A stretch of 64,000 nucleotides of DNA, taken from the NCBI GenBank assembly GCA_013396655.1, contig WBMV01001908.1, positions 186,325 to 250,324 on the forward strand, written 5' to 3'. Every line of letters begins with the position of its first letter. Position 1 is the first letter of the stretch. The translations under genes were made by a program, and so were the position numbers. This DNA is from Campylorhamphus procurvoides. Its lineage: Eukaryota; Chordata; Aves; Passeriformes; Dendrocolaptidae. Below are positions 44,838-56,479 of this stretch, piece after piece. Below the pieces are notes generated by a model that ran no database searches, had not been told where the DNA came from, and was given only the letters and a program-made list of their open reading frames with translations.

Positions 44838-46695
44838 TTCCCAGACCTTGGCACTTTGTTGCTGCTTTGGTGTGCTGAATTCCACTCACAGCCTTCATTC
44901 CTGCTGCAAGTTGCTGCCTGTAAAACCTAGGTGGAAAGAGTTTGAGACTTTGATATCTACTCCAACCTCAAACTAATTATCATGGAGGTTCTACAAGCTC
45001 TCCTCCAACTCAGATTTCACCATATCTGGTGTACTGCCCTGTCATTTTTCTTTCCTTCTTCTGGTGTTATCATGTCAGCATCTAGGATCTGGGCTCACTC
45101 TGGTATGGGATCTATGTGACTTAAAATTGCTTCTTTGTTCATCATGTCAGCAAGTCACAAGTCATGCTATGTTTATTTTGGCCTGATAAACCTGAAGTAC
45201 ACTTGGGTTTTAAATGAATCATTTTATTCATTTGAAAGACTGACTAAAAGCAACCCTATAAAACCCAACAACATTTAAAACTAGATGAGCCAAAGCAAAA
45301 CTGTCCAGAAGAAAGGATATGAGATTACTGCTGAGTACTCACATTAAAATCATGAATACTAAGAACTGCAATGCTTAGGGTGAAACAATGTTTTCCAGCA
45401 GCAGCCAGTCCTGGGGAGAGCAGGAGGATATGCCAGTTCATGATTGACTTCTATGGAGATGTAAAAGGCACAGAGAGGACATCTGGTCATATCTAAACAC
45501 AAATTAAATGCAGCAGGCCTGAAAATGGTATCATGGAGAAAAGTGCTCTTAACCTTCCTTCTCAGCTCCACCTTTCCCTCCATTTCTTCCCTTTCAGATG
45601 AAGAGCTTTCCATGCTTACAGCCCCATGCTGTGCAGGACACAAAGAATGTGCCAAATGATACGTCCCACTCAATTTCCCAAGCATGCATGTTTGTGCATA
45701 TCATGTCTAAATGTTACCTTTCTCTACCTCACCTTGGGCCACAGCATTTGAATTTTGCTGTGGTTTGGCTTCTTCATCTGACCAGACTTAGATAACTCAA
45801 GGCAGTCTTGAATCAGAAGAAAGGTAGATCCTAGGTAGTTTCCTAGGAATGCCATAACCTCATGCTGTCCAGGACTGTGGGTGCTTTCTGGGAAGTCTAA
45901 TTTTTCTAGAAAATTACAAATTCCAGCATTTTTTTGCAATTAATAGGAGTGAATTTATTTCAGTCACTCCATTGCTTTGTGCTAATACTGAGACATCTGA
46001 AGATGTTTCTGGGTCCTACTGCATTTTTACGATGTCTGGATCCACTGTACAGATATATTCCGTTGAAGTTGGATAAATGGTTCACCTGATAAAGGAAGTG
46101 ATGAACATCAGCCTTTTTGTAAAAAAGTAGTCCTTATTCTAGAGCTGTACTTGTCATTTACTAATAGTAGATGAACACCACCACCATATTTGTGTCTAAA
46201 TTGTTCATCACCTTTACTCAGATGGTAGTGAGGCACTGAAAGGAGTTTCCTAGAGAAGCTGTGAATGCCTCAGCCCTAGATGTGCTCAAGCCCAGGTAGG
46301 ATAGGGCTCTGAGCAACCTGGTCTAGTGGAAGGTGACCCTGTCCATGTCAGGGGAGTTGGAATTAGATAATCTTTAAGGTCTCTTTCAACCCAAACGATT
46401 CTATGATTCTGTGATCACAAAGGAGTATGTGCAATGTTGGCTGATCATGATCAGCTGTATTGAAGAAACATGCCAAAGGCAGATTGATATATCAGATTCC
46501 CTGTGAAACTATTTGGAGCAACACCCAGCTCCATTTCACATTTAAGGTTGGGTCTCAAATTTTGTGGTCTTTGCAAATTTGTTGCCATGACAGCTGATTC
46601 AGAGTATTCACAAAATATGTTGAACTCTTTGGGACAGAGTCTCTCACTGTTTTTCTTCAGAACTTAACACAAAGATAGGGAAGTTGAGGCTCTAC
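44838..46695. repeat. Left copy of 1,858-bp duplicated block D
   Basis: The block matches 46922-48779 at a constant offset of 2,084, with identical frames on both strands. It ends exactly at the N at 46696. It holds no recognised gene; its main content is the CR1 tail at 46229-46415. A perfect 16-base palindrome, GCTGATCATGATCAGC, lies at 46440-46455. Confidence 0.92.
46229..46415 (+). mobile_element. CR1 LINE 3' tail (copy 1)
   Basis: It runs from GAGGCACTGAAAGGAG through CTCAAGCCCAGG, TCTGAGCAACCTGGTCTAG and GATAATCTTTAAGGTC to ATTCTATGATTCTGTGAT, a textbook CR1 3' end. Only the last part of the LINE is present. Confidence 0.92.
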
Positions 46696-46696
46696 N
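46696..46696. other. Single-N contig junction
   Basis: The N marks the point where the first copy of block D stops matching; the second copy continues at 48780 into the main contig. Confidence 0.8.
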
Positions 46697-46920
46697 CCCA
46701 GGATAAATGTTCTGGCTTGCACCTTTCGCCTTCATGAATAAGTGCTAAAAGCTCCAGGAGAGAAACTGCTTACAGGCAACTGAGTTGGCTAGTACAGTTA
46801 CCTTGTGACTATTCTGTATCTTAAAAGTGCTTTGGGGAGGAAAAGGAAAAAGGAAAGGGAAAGGGAAAGGGAAAAGGAAGGTTTGGGAAGACAAGGTTTA
46901 GGAAGGTTTGAGAAGGGAAA
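46697..46920. other. 224-bp insert between two Ns, purine-rich at its end
   Basis: This piece is bounded by Ns and is not duplicated. From about 46837 to 46880 it is a GGAAA/GGGAAA repeat on the plus strand, and purine-rich sequence continues to the N. It is probably a fragment placed by scaffolding, and the purine repeat is the likely cause of the break. Confidence 0.7.
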
Positions 46921-46921
46921 N
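46921..46921. other. Single-N contig junction
   Basis: The N precedes the start of the second copy of block D. Confidence 0.8.
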
Positions 46922-48779
46922 TTCCCAGACCTTGGCACTTTGTTGCTGCTTTGGTGTGCTGAATTCCACTCACAGCCTTCATTCCTGCTGCAAGTTGCTG
47001 CCTGTAAAACCTAGGTGGAAAGAGTTTGAGACTTTGATATCTACTCCAACCTCAAACTAATTATCATGGAGGTTCTACAAGCTCTCCTCCAACTCAGATT
47101 TCACCATATCTGGTGTACTGCCCTGTCATTTTTCTTTCCTTCTTCTGGTGTTATCATGTCAGCATCTAGGATCTGGGCTCACTCTGGTATGGGATCTATG
47201 TGACTTAAAATTGCTTCTTTGTTCATCATGTCAGCAAGTCACAAGTCATGCTATGTTTATTTTGGCCTGATAAACCTGAAGTACACTTGGGTTTTAAATG
47301 AATCATTTTATTCATTTGAAAGACTGACTAAAAGCAACCCTATAAAACCCAACAACATTTAAAACTAGATGAGCCAAAGCAAAACTGTCCAGAAGAAAGG
47401 ATATGAGATTACTGCTGAGTACTCACATTAAAATCATGAATACTAAGAACTGCAATGCTTAGGGTGAAACAATGTTTTCCAGCAGCAGCCAGTCCTGGGG
47501 AGAGCAGGAGGATATGCCAGTTCATGATTGACTTCTATGGAGATGTAAAAGGCACAGAGAGGACATCTGGTCATATCTAAACACAAATTAAATGCAGCAG
47601 GCCTGAAAATGGTATCATGGAGAAAAGTGCTCTTAACCTTCCTTCTCAGCTCCACCTTTCCCTCCATTTCTTCCCTTTCAGATGAAGAGCTTTCCATGCT
47701 TACAGCCCCATGCTGTGCAGGACACAAAGAATGTGCCAAATGATACGTCCCACTCAATTTCCCAAGCATGCATGTTTGTGCATATCATGTCTAAATGTTA
47801 CCTTTCTCTACCTCACCTTGGGCCACAGCATTTGAATTTTGCTGTGGTTTGGCTTCTTCATCTGACCAGACTTAGATAACTCAAGGCAGTCTTGAATCAG
47901 AAGAAAGGTAGATCCTAGGTAGTTTCCTAGGAATGCCATAACCTCATGCTGTCCAGGACTGTGGGTGCTTTCTGGGAAGTCTAATTTTTCTAGAAAATTA
48001 CAAATTCCAGCATTTTTTTGCAATTAATAGGAGTGAATTTATTTCAGTCACTCCATTGCTTTGTGCTAATACTGAGACATCTGAAGATGTTTCTGGGTCC
48101 TACTGCATTTTTACGATGTCTGGATCCACTGTACAGATATATTCCGTTGAAGTTGGATAAATGGTTCACCTGATAAAGGAAGTGATGAACATCAGCCTTT
48201 TTGTAAAAAAGTAGTCCTTATTCTAGAGCTGTACTTGTCATTTACTAATAGTAGATGAACACCACCACCATATTTGTGTCTAAATTGTTCATCACCTTTA
48301 CTCAGATGGTAGTGAGGCACTGAAAGGAGTTTCCTAGAGAAGCTGTGAATGCCTCAGCCCTAGATGTGCTCAAGCCCAGGTAGGATAGGGCTCTGAGCAA
48401 CCTGGTCTAGTGGAAGGTGACCCTGTCCATGTCAGGGGAGTTGGAATTAGATAATCTTTAAGGTCTCTTTCAACCCAAACGATTCTATGATTCTGTGATC
48501 ACAAAGGAGTATGTGCAATGTTGGCTGATCATGATCAGCTGTATTGAAGAAACATGCCAAAGGCAGATTGATATATCAGATTCCCTGTGAAACTATTTGG
48601 AGCAACACCCAGCTCCATTTCACATTTAAGGTTGGGTCTCAAATTTTGTGGTCTTTGCAAATTTGTTGCCATGACAGCTGATTCAGAGTATTCACAAAAT
48701 ATGTTGAACTCTTTGGGACAGAGTCTCTCACTGTTTTTCTTCAGAACTTAACACAAAGATAGGGAAGTTGAGGCTCTAC
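46922..48779. repeat. Right copy of 1,858-bp duplicated block D
   Basis: This is the second copy of 44838-46695. It runs without interruption into 48780 and beyond, whereas the first copy runs without interruption from the left. Together they look like overlapping ends of two contigs that were not merged. Confidence 0.92.
48313..48499 (+). mobile_element. CR1 LINE 3' tail (copy 2)
   Basis: It has the same sequence as 46229-46415 because it lies in block D, and is probably the same genomic element represented twice. Confidence 0.9.
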
Positions 48780-48853
48780 ACCTACTATTTCCAATAGGGG
48801 GAAAGATTGTATAAATCTGAGTGGTCTTCTGACTCCCCTCTGCACCTGCTCAG

Positions 48854-48921
48854 TGAGTTGGAAACAAGGTTTTAAATTGCCTGAAAGAGAAGCGAAAGCA
48901 TTTCATTCTCTGCGTTTTAAG
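48854..48921 (+). other. Candidate exon B, product unknown
   Basis: A long pyrimidine tract (TCTTCTGACTCCCCTCTGC) and GCTCAG lead to 48854. The donor AAG|GTGAGT follows at 48921. The 68 bases between are open in one frame: two bases, then 22 codons ending exactly at the donor, a charged peptide with motifs such as KLPEREAKAF. The other two frames contain stops. If joined to candidate exon A, the split codon would read GTG and the frame continues. I do not recognise a protein family. Confidence 0.3.
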
Positions 48922-51900
48922 GTGAGTAATCTTAAGAGAGGGATAAAGAATTTTTACCCTCTGCTTAAACATTTTTTTTTTATGTAAACAAGAAACACGA
49001 GGTTAAGTGAAGACAGATGAATTCACATCCTGGATTATGCAAAGTCTCCACTTCTTGTAGTGGAGTTCAGTTCCCGGTCCAGCTTGGTTTATCAGAATTT
49101 TGAAGCTCTATTACATCACAGATGAATGAACAACTAATGGGATTATTGAGCTTATCTGCATTTGGATAGTCTACCCCACCCGATGAATATAATTTTAATC
49201 CTAGATTTAATTCTTTCCAAAATGAAGTTTGTGAACAGCAATACATTTCCTGAAATTTTATGTTCCACAAACCAGTATTTGCAAGGAAGAAACAACAAAA
49301 TATTGCTGGGTGACTGTTGGAGTCAAAAGGTAATCATCCACACTAATATTCAGAAAGCATTTGGTACCTCTGTGAATAAGGTAGTAAAACCAATGAGCAC
49401 TTGAACAGGAGGATGCTATGAAAAACAACAGAGAGAATTTGGATATTTGTTTTGGGCTATCTTTACAACCTCTTTTTGTATAATTCAATCCACTCAAATC
49501 ACCTCTCTAAAGAATGCCTTGTCTGACAACCACATCAGAGAAGTGGTAAGGCAATTTTACAAGGCTATGCTATTAAACTGAGACTCACGCTGATGTTAGA
49601 AAGACAAAAACAAAAAAGGCACAAAGAAAAAAAACTGGGATGCAGGCTTGTCAAAAGCATCTGCATATAGAACAGAAAGGACTGCAAGGCAATGCTGTGT
49701 ACTGCACAGAGACTCTGGTAGTGTGGCATGCTGTGAGTTAAAACTGATAAATGAAAAAGGCACATGGCAAAAGGCACTACAGGCAGAAATGAAATTCAGT
49801 TCTTTTCTGCATGTCTGCAGGATATAAATCAGGGGTGTACATGGGGTACACATGGTGAACTCTGAGATTATGCACAGCAGTCCAGTAGCATATTTGCTCT
49901 GCTGCCTGCTGGCCTGGATCATAACCTGATGATGTGAGACTCCAGCCCTAACATTGTCCATGCGTTTGCCATGGCTTATATGCCTGATATTTCTTTCCAA
50001 TAATAACTTCCCTTTAGGCATGGTTATTAAGGCCTCTGTCACTGTGAAATAGCTTCTGTTCAGTGAGGCAGGCTTTTAATGGGTTGTGATGCTGTATAGC
50101 AGAGTTTCATCTACTACATTCAAGAAGGTAAATGATGGATTGTTTACTCCCCTAATCCATCTAATTATGGCAGCTTACAGAAAATTGGAGAAAAAGAATT
50201 TGTGCCGTAGGTGATGCTGGGAGAGATCTGAGAGCATGTTGATTTAAAAGGCCATAAAGTACTGTCTAAAATATACACAGAGCAGCTTGTTGATCTCACT
50301 GTAAGAGATAGCATTGATAATTCAATACCCCCTGGGATATGGCTTGTTACCAGATACCATAAAAATTTCTAGTTTCTTTTGTCTTCCTCTGAAGGGTGGG
50401 AAGCTCAAGAGGAAATCTGTAGAGCTCTCCTTATAAAGCTACATCCAAGTATGGAGGGGAGAAGATGAGGGAAGGGGAGCTGCCACAATAAAAGTAGAAT
50501 CATGGGCCTGAGGCACATCTGAAGAGCCATGCAGAGTATGTACCTCCAACCTACTACTACACGAGCCTTCTCCCATGTCTCCAGCTCTGGCAGCAACACC
50601 ACAGTAGTACAGCACCCATGTGGGGAAGCATGGCCTTTGGTGACCCACCAACACCTCCTGGTCACACTGCATGTCACAAAGCAGATGGAGGAGAGCTGGT
50701 GCTGCTTTCCTGACTGAATGCTGCTGTGAGAGAAGAAAACAGGGTGTTTTGGGAGCTCTGGTGCAACTACAGCATTACATCTGTAAGGATATCTTTCCTT
50801 GGTCACTGACTTTGGTGTTTAAGGAAGTACAAAGTCTGCCTGAAATTTTTGCCAGGTGTCCCATGAAGACTCAAGTCCATGTAAATTGTCTGAGGGTTTG
50901 GACACAAAAGGGTCTCTGGCTCAGATTATAACGGAGATGCCCTTGTGTACAAAGCAACCTATTCCAGTAAAACATGGCACCTCAGTCAGACTGAGTGGTT
51001 TAAAATTCAGCACTTTATTCAGAATTTGTTGGAGAACTGAAGAGGATACTCACACAAACCACAATGACATAAACTTCAAATAGGAAACCAGACCAAAATG
51101 CAGCCTCTTTTAGTTAGATACATAAACTGATGAAATTTCATTTTCTATAATGCTGCCTCTTCTACAGCCTAAGTCCTTTCAATACTACTCCATTAGCAAA
51201 TCTTCTAATTTTGAGTTTATTTTCTTGTTGTTACTGCTTTTTGTGTATCTCAATATTTTAAAAAGTCTTCTTTCCTCTCCCCACACCCTCCCACTTCCTT
51301 CTCTTGTCATTATTAACTGAGATCAGTTGCTTTTAGAAATAATTGCATCTAATTATCTATAAAATAATTAGTAATTCTAATAAAAGCTATCTGTGTTGGT
51401 TTTCACTGGGGTTCAGGAGAGCAACAAGATAAAGAGTTTGACAATTACACATTCATTATTATGTTCTCCCCTTTACATTCTCTGTTTAACAAATCCTTCA
51501 CTGCAGAAATGGATAGACTGGAACTCATTTGAAATGAACATCATGAAGAGCTCAAGATCAGTTTTACATCAAGGCAAAGCAGGGAAAAAACCCCTAATTT
51601 GAAAAATTAGGGAAGTAGTAATATAAAAAGAGATTCTTTCTTCTTGCAACCTGTTTGCCAGATGGCCTGCCAGACACAAGATACCAGGCTGGGAGAGACA
51701 GTTGTTGTATCTTCTTGTAAGTCAGAACTCAAAAATATGTAGTCTGTTCAGTGTGTATGTGTGTGTGTGTAAGAGGTGCCATTTTGGTTTCCAGGGACTG
51801 AAATAAGGGCTTCCAGAAATATAAACAGGAAGGGCTCCAGCATGCATTGCCATGATATGTGGATCTCAAATCCTGAAAACTCCTGCTAAGTGTGTAGCAA

Positions 51901-54900
51901 GTGTAAGGTGCAGATATTGTCCTTCCTATTCTAAGCCTGCAAGACACCAACATGTCATTGCAGAGCTTGCAAGGCAGTTGCAGGGGTTTCCTTGTGTTTG
52001 TGAACAGGGATGGAGTGCAGGAAAATTTTGCCTTTAAGCAGAGGTATTAACTGGGTTATGAACCTGTGTATACCAATGAAGCTGTAGTTTAGACATGGGC
52101 ACAAAACATCTTTATGTCTGAACTTAAATACCCTTGCTGAATGTAATGGTCTTTCTTTCCCCCTCCCCTTCCCCCAGTCAGTAAAAGGTGTTTTGGGTGT
52201 TCTGCAATGCCCCAGTTCAGGAGTCACTCATTCTGCAGACAGTTAACCCTGTCTTCCCTGTCTTGATAATGTTGTATCATCATATACTCCCCTTTAACCT
52301 GAAGGTTTTGTCCTTTCAGCCATAAATTGTGAAGTTAGCAATGGCATGAGGAAATAGGGACAGAAAGGAAACAGAGACCCACTGAAGTTCAACTTTACAA
52401 AGGGATTTAGATGCTTAATGGTATTAGTAGGCTATGCAGTTATGGCCTTTAGAATCCCAGCTTCCAAATAATCTCCAAGCCTGGTCTTCAGAAAAGGCAG
52501 ACCCCACTGAAGAGAAGTTAAAGGAGCTAAAATGAAAGTTCTGAGCAGGACATTTTCTAGAAGCAGCTTAGAGAAGGCATCAGCCGAAGGTGTTGCATGC
52601 AATTCAGCCTGTCTGCAAGTGCTTTAATTTGTTGTGGTCTAACTTGCCTTGCATCCTAGGATGGTAAATACAGGGAGTAGGAAAATGAAGTCACTCATAA
52701 GAAAAAGAGCATTTATTCTTCCTTGCTACCTATATTAAAAACAACATGAGGTGAAGAAAAGCTATTAGCTCACTGGGAGATTAACAGGAAGGCAAAAGAA
52801 GAGCAAATGTGTTGATGGAAGAGCCCATGGTCCCAGCTGCTCACCATATTCTTTCCTTCTAGTTCCTGAGCAGTACAAGTAAACACAGTAAAATTCAGCA
52901 GCTGGAAGTTTTTTGCAAGGCAACAACACTGAGCAGAATTCCTCCCTCCATATTTTATAGTTTGTCTGAAGGCTACAGACATCTGTTCAAATGGCCAAGG
53001 GGAAAAAAAGCATGAGGGATTTGGGCTAAATTCAGCACCACTTAGGAAAGATGCACCTGGCCTGCCATTTGTTATGTTCTCTCCTCTCTGCCTTATGATT
53101 TATATTTCATAAATCCCTTCCATTGTGGCTCCCCCTACTTTCCTCCTTCTGTTCCAGTTTGATCAGATTGTAAAGGTTCAAAGTGTACTCCTGTTACTTT
53201 AATTAAAGTCATTTCCCTCTGCCCTCACTGTTAGAACAGATGTATTGGAAATCCCCAGGCACTTCCTTCCTGGGCAAAATTGGACACTAAAATGTAAAGC
53301 TGCATTAAGACAAATTCCCTGTGCTAATTGCTTTTCTCTATGCAGCAGGGATATGCAGGAATGAAGGCAATTCTCCACGCTAGCAGGTCTGTTTTATCCT
53401 CCGTAGTGAGTTTATGGTGATCCTTCTCACAACATCTTGTCACTTGTCAAAAAAAGCTCAAGATAATAGAAGCTATGAGATATATCTGGCATGATTTAGT
53501 ACCTATACTGCCTTTACCACCAATATCCTGGTGATCTCATGTGCTTGGCCAGTTTCGGAACTTAACATTTCATTTTCAGTGGAGAATTGTGCCCACTACA
53601 CAGAGATTATTTAGGTGTCCTTATCCTCAGCTAGGTTTAAGGCTGAAAGTAGGAGAATATAGCCTGAGATAAAACCAGATTTGCAGTATTAAGTCATGAA
53701 ATGAGACAGGAAAATATATTTCTATGATTATACTTAACAGAAAAATGCCAATTCTTATATTTAAGCCAGCTTGTGAGGTAGCTAATTAGTCTATATGAGC
53801 TTGTCCAGGAGAGCATTTAAAGCTAGATCTTTCCTGCTATTGGACTTAGCTGCCCCCCTTAGCTCCCCCTCCTCCTCAACCTTGCTTAATGGAGATTTAT
53901 TCTCCATATGTTGTTTATAACCAGACAATGCTAATTTCCCTCTCTTTCAGCTTCCTTAAAAGAGCGCACATATTATGCTTTATGCACCTTTCCCGTCTGC
54001 TCTAAAAGGACAGTGCATACAAGAGGAAACAAAATCATGTCTCTGCAGAGGGTCATTTAATCCTGGCTGGAATATGTCAAAAGGCCTAAGCACAAACACT
54101 GATTGGCCCAAGCAGGAAAACATTTGTCTGGCCAAGGTTACTTTAGCCAGTCAAAGCATCATTGGCAGGTTGTGGAGAACTGCAAAGACCTGTTTGGCAT
54201 AGAGTATAAGGCTCTGTTGGTTTTGAGGAAGTAAAGCCTAGTTACACGCAGAGTTTAAAAGGGAAGTAGAAGATTGAGGATTTTATCCTTCCATGGAAAT
54301 ATATTGTGTCTATACTGGCCTGCCCTGGAGCTCTGGCTGTACTTCCTAGATGATATTCCCAATCTGTGCATACTCAGCAACTCCGCTGTTAGCAAAACCT
54401 CAAAAATGCCCAACCATAGCAGCAGTCCCCAGCAAATGCTGTGCTTCTTGTGTGAGTAGAGCTGCTCTGGTTCGCCCAGCCAGAACCATTCCAGAAAGGT
54501 ACATCTCTTAATGTTAATGGATTTCAGAGTCAAACTGCTCCTTTGCTCTCCATCTCATCAGAAATGCAGAGCTCTGTAACTCCATCTTCTCCCCCAGAAG
54601 CCTTCGCAGGTTTACAGTAAAAAGGAAAAGGACAACAGCACTAATAAAGACCTTTCTCCCTTCTCTACACATTCTTTTCTAGAGACAGTTTTCCTCTCTA
54701 ATTTTACATGGCACACTGGGACTTACCATCTGTTACAGAGACCCCTCAGATGAGCAAAAAACACTCTGTGTCTTATAGGAGTAGAAGAAATCTTTGACTG
54801 TCACACAGGCTTCTGACAGAGCAAGATTTTGGAGAACATTTCAATTTAACATTGTAAACAGTTCTGTCCCTCCCTAAGTGCTTCTCACAGAAAAGACAGA

Positions 54901-56395
54901 TTTTGCACTGTAAATTCCCAATCCCAGCTCCTACTCCCCAGAGGACAACAGAAGACTGTCATTGTTAGGAAAACTCCCACGTCTCTCTCCTTCTCTCTTT
55001 TTCTTTTTCCTGAGGAAAATATTATGCACCAGTCCCACCCACCTCTGTGCTCCATTCAGACAGTCACCTGGATTCTCAACCTTCCCGTGACATCTTCAGT
55101 CAATGTACTGTTCTTCAAAGGTCCTAGAAAATTCAAGATTGTGTCTAAATCCTTTTGAAGTCTTCCCATTTTCCTATTAAAGGGAGATCAGACTGGGCTG
55201 ATTTATATTCCCTAAGCTAAAGTCATCATGACTAGCACCCAGACTGTACATTTGAAAACTTAAGGAAGTTTTATCACTGAGTTTATATATTTCATACTTA
55301 AAGCATCTAGGATTGCAAGCAAGCATCTAGGTTATAAGCAAACATCCAGGACAGCACATATAGCAGTAATTTTGAATTAAAACTTCTAAATTAATAATAT
55401 TATTCAGACGTTGAAATCCAATAGTCTGAAGATGACTTCTACACTAATGCATAAATACAGGGAAAAATCCAGTTATTCATTCTATGAGAGTATGAACTCG
55501 ATGGAAGAAGGCAGTGAACAGGCAAGGGTAATGACCATCCAATGGATAGATATAATATGGGATTCCGATGACAAACTCTAAATGCGCCTTCTAAAAGAAG
55601 GCTAATATAGAAAATCAGAAGAAATGCACTTAAGCATGAATTTTTCATTAGAAATCCCTTAGGCTAAAATTGGTAAACATTTCACTTCTGCCAAGAATTT
55701 TATAACTATTCCATGACTCACCAGAGACTTCAGGTCAACATCAGGGCACAAAACCTTCTTGCTGGATATGGGTAAAGCCCTGTGTGCTATACTTAAGTCT
55801 GGATAATATCTGCAAGTATATTCTAATTTTTTGTTTAAGCCAATTTTTATTCTAGAATATGGTGAGCACATTCAAAAGCATGTTTAACAGAGAAGAGGAT
55901 ACAGATGGGGGCATGTTCTGGAGCAAGCACCATTGACAGATTTACAGGATAAGTGATGCGGTTTTGGAAAGCAGGTTGTACGGGATACAAAGGACACCTT
56001 GTGCCTTTGGCTTGAGAGCACTGATGCATACGCTGACGAAGTTGGCACAGCTTGCCTGTGTGTACATTTGCCTTTGCACACTATAATGGACGTGCAGAGA
56101 GCCTGAGGTGGCACAAAGATGTGCAGCTGAAACATGACACAAATGAGAGTTAATGATCATATCTTGGCTGGAGGATGCTACAAGCTTTGGTAATTTCTTG
56201 GGCTTTACAAATAATTGCCATTTCTTATGAATTTTGTTATTGCAATTTTTATTTTAAGTAAAAAGCAAACATAATAAATTGAAGCTCTCTAGGTAATTAG
56301 AGTATCTGTGGGCTCTATTTGATGAAAAGGAAGGTCCTAGTGAAAAGAGGAATGTGGGGCAGTCACACTTTTTGTTGTTTTCTCACCTTTTTATT
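48922..56395. other. Unannotated sequence with minor repeats
   Basis: It contains a (GT)n microsatellite at 51751-51770 and three degenerate copies of a 17-20-base unit (AAGCATCTAGG...) at 55301-55356. A good acceptor (TCTGCATGTCTGCAG, ending 49821) is followed in phase with candidate exon B by only about 14 codons before a stop. No gene or transposon was recognised. Confidence 0.4.
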
Positions 56396-56479
56396 TGCTT
56401 GCTTGTTTTGTTTATGTTTTGGTTTGTTTTTTTTGGTTTTTTTTGTTTGGTTGGGTTTTTGTTTTGTTTTTTTTCAAAT
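56396..56479. repeat. G/T-rich low-complexity tract
   Basis: Units of the GTTTTGTTT and GGTTTTTT kind, almost free of A and C on this strand. It is like the tract at 10055-10152 and produces spurious hydrophobic open frames. Confidence 0.7.

Noticed and set aside
44838..48779. A recent biological tandem duplication
   Set aside because: Two single Ns at the inner edges and apparently identical copies fit unmerged contigs much better.
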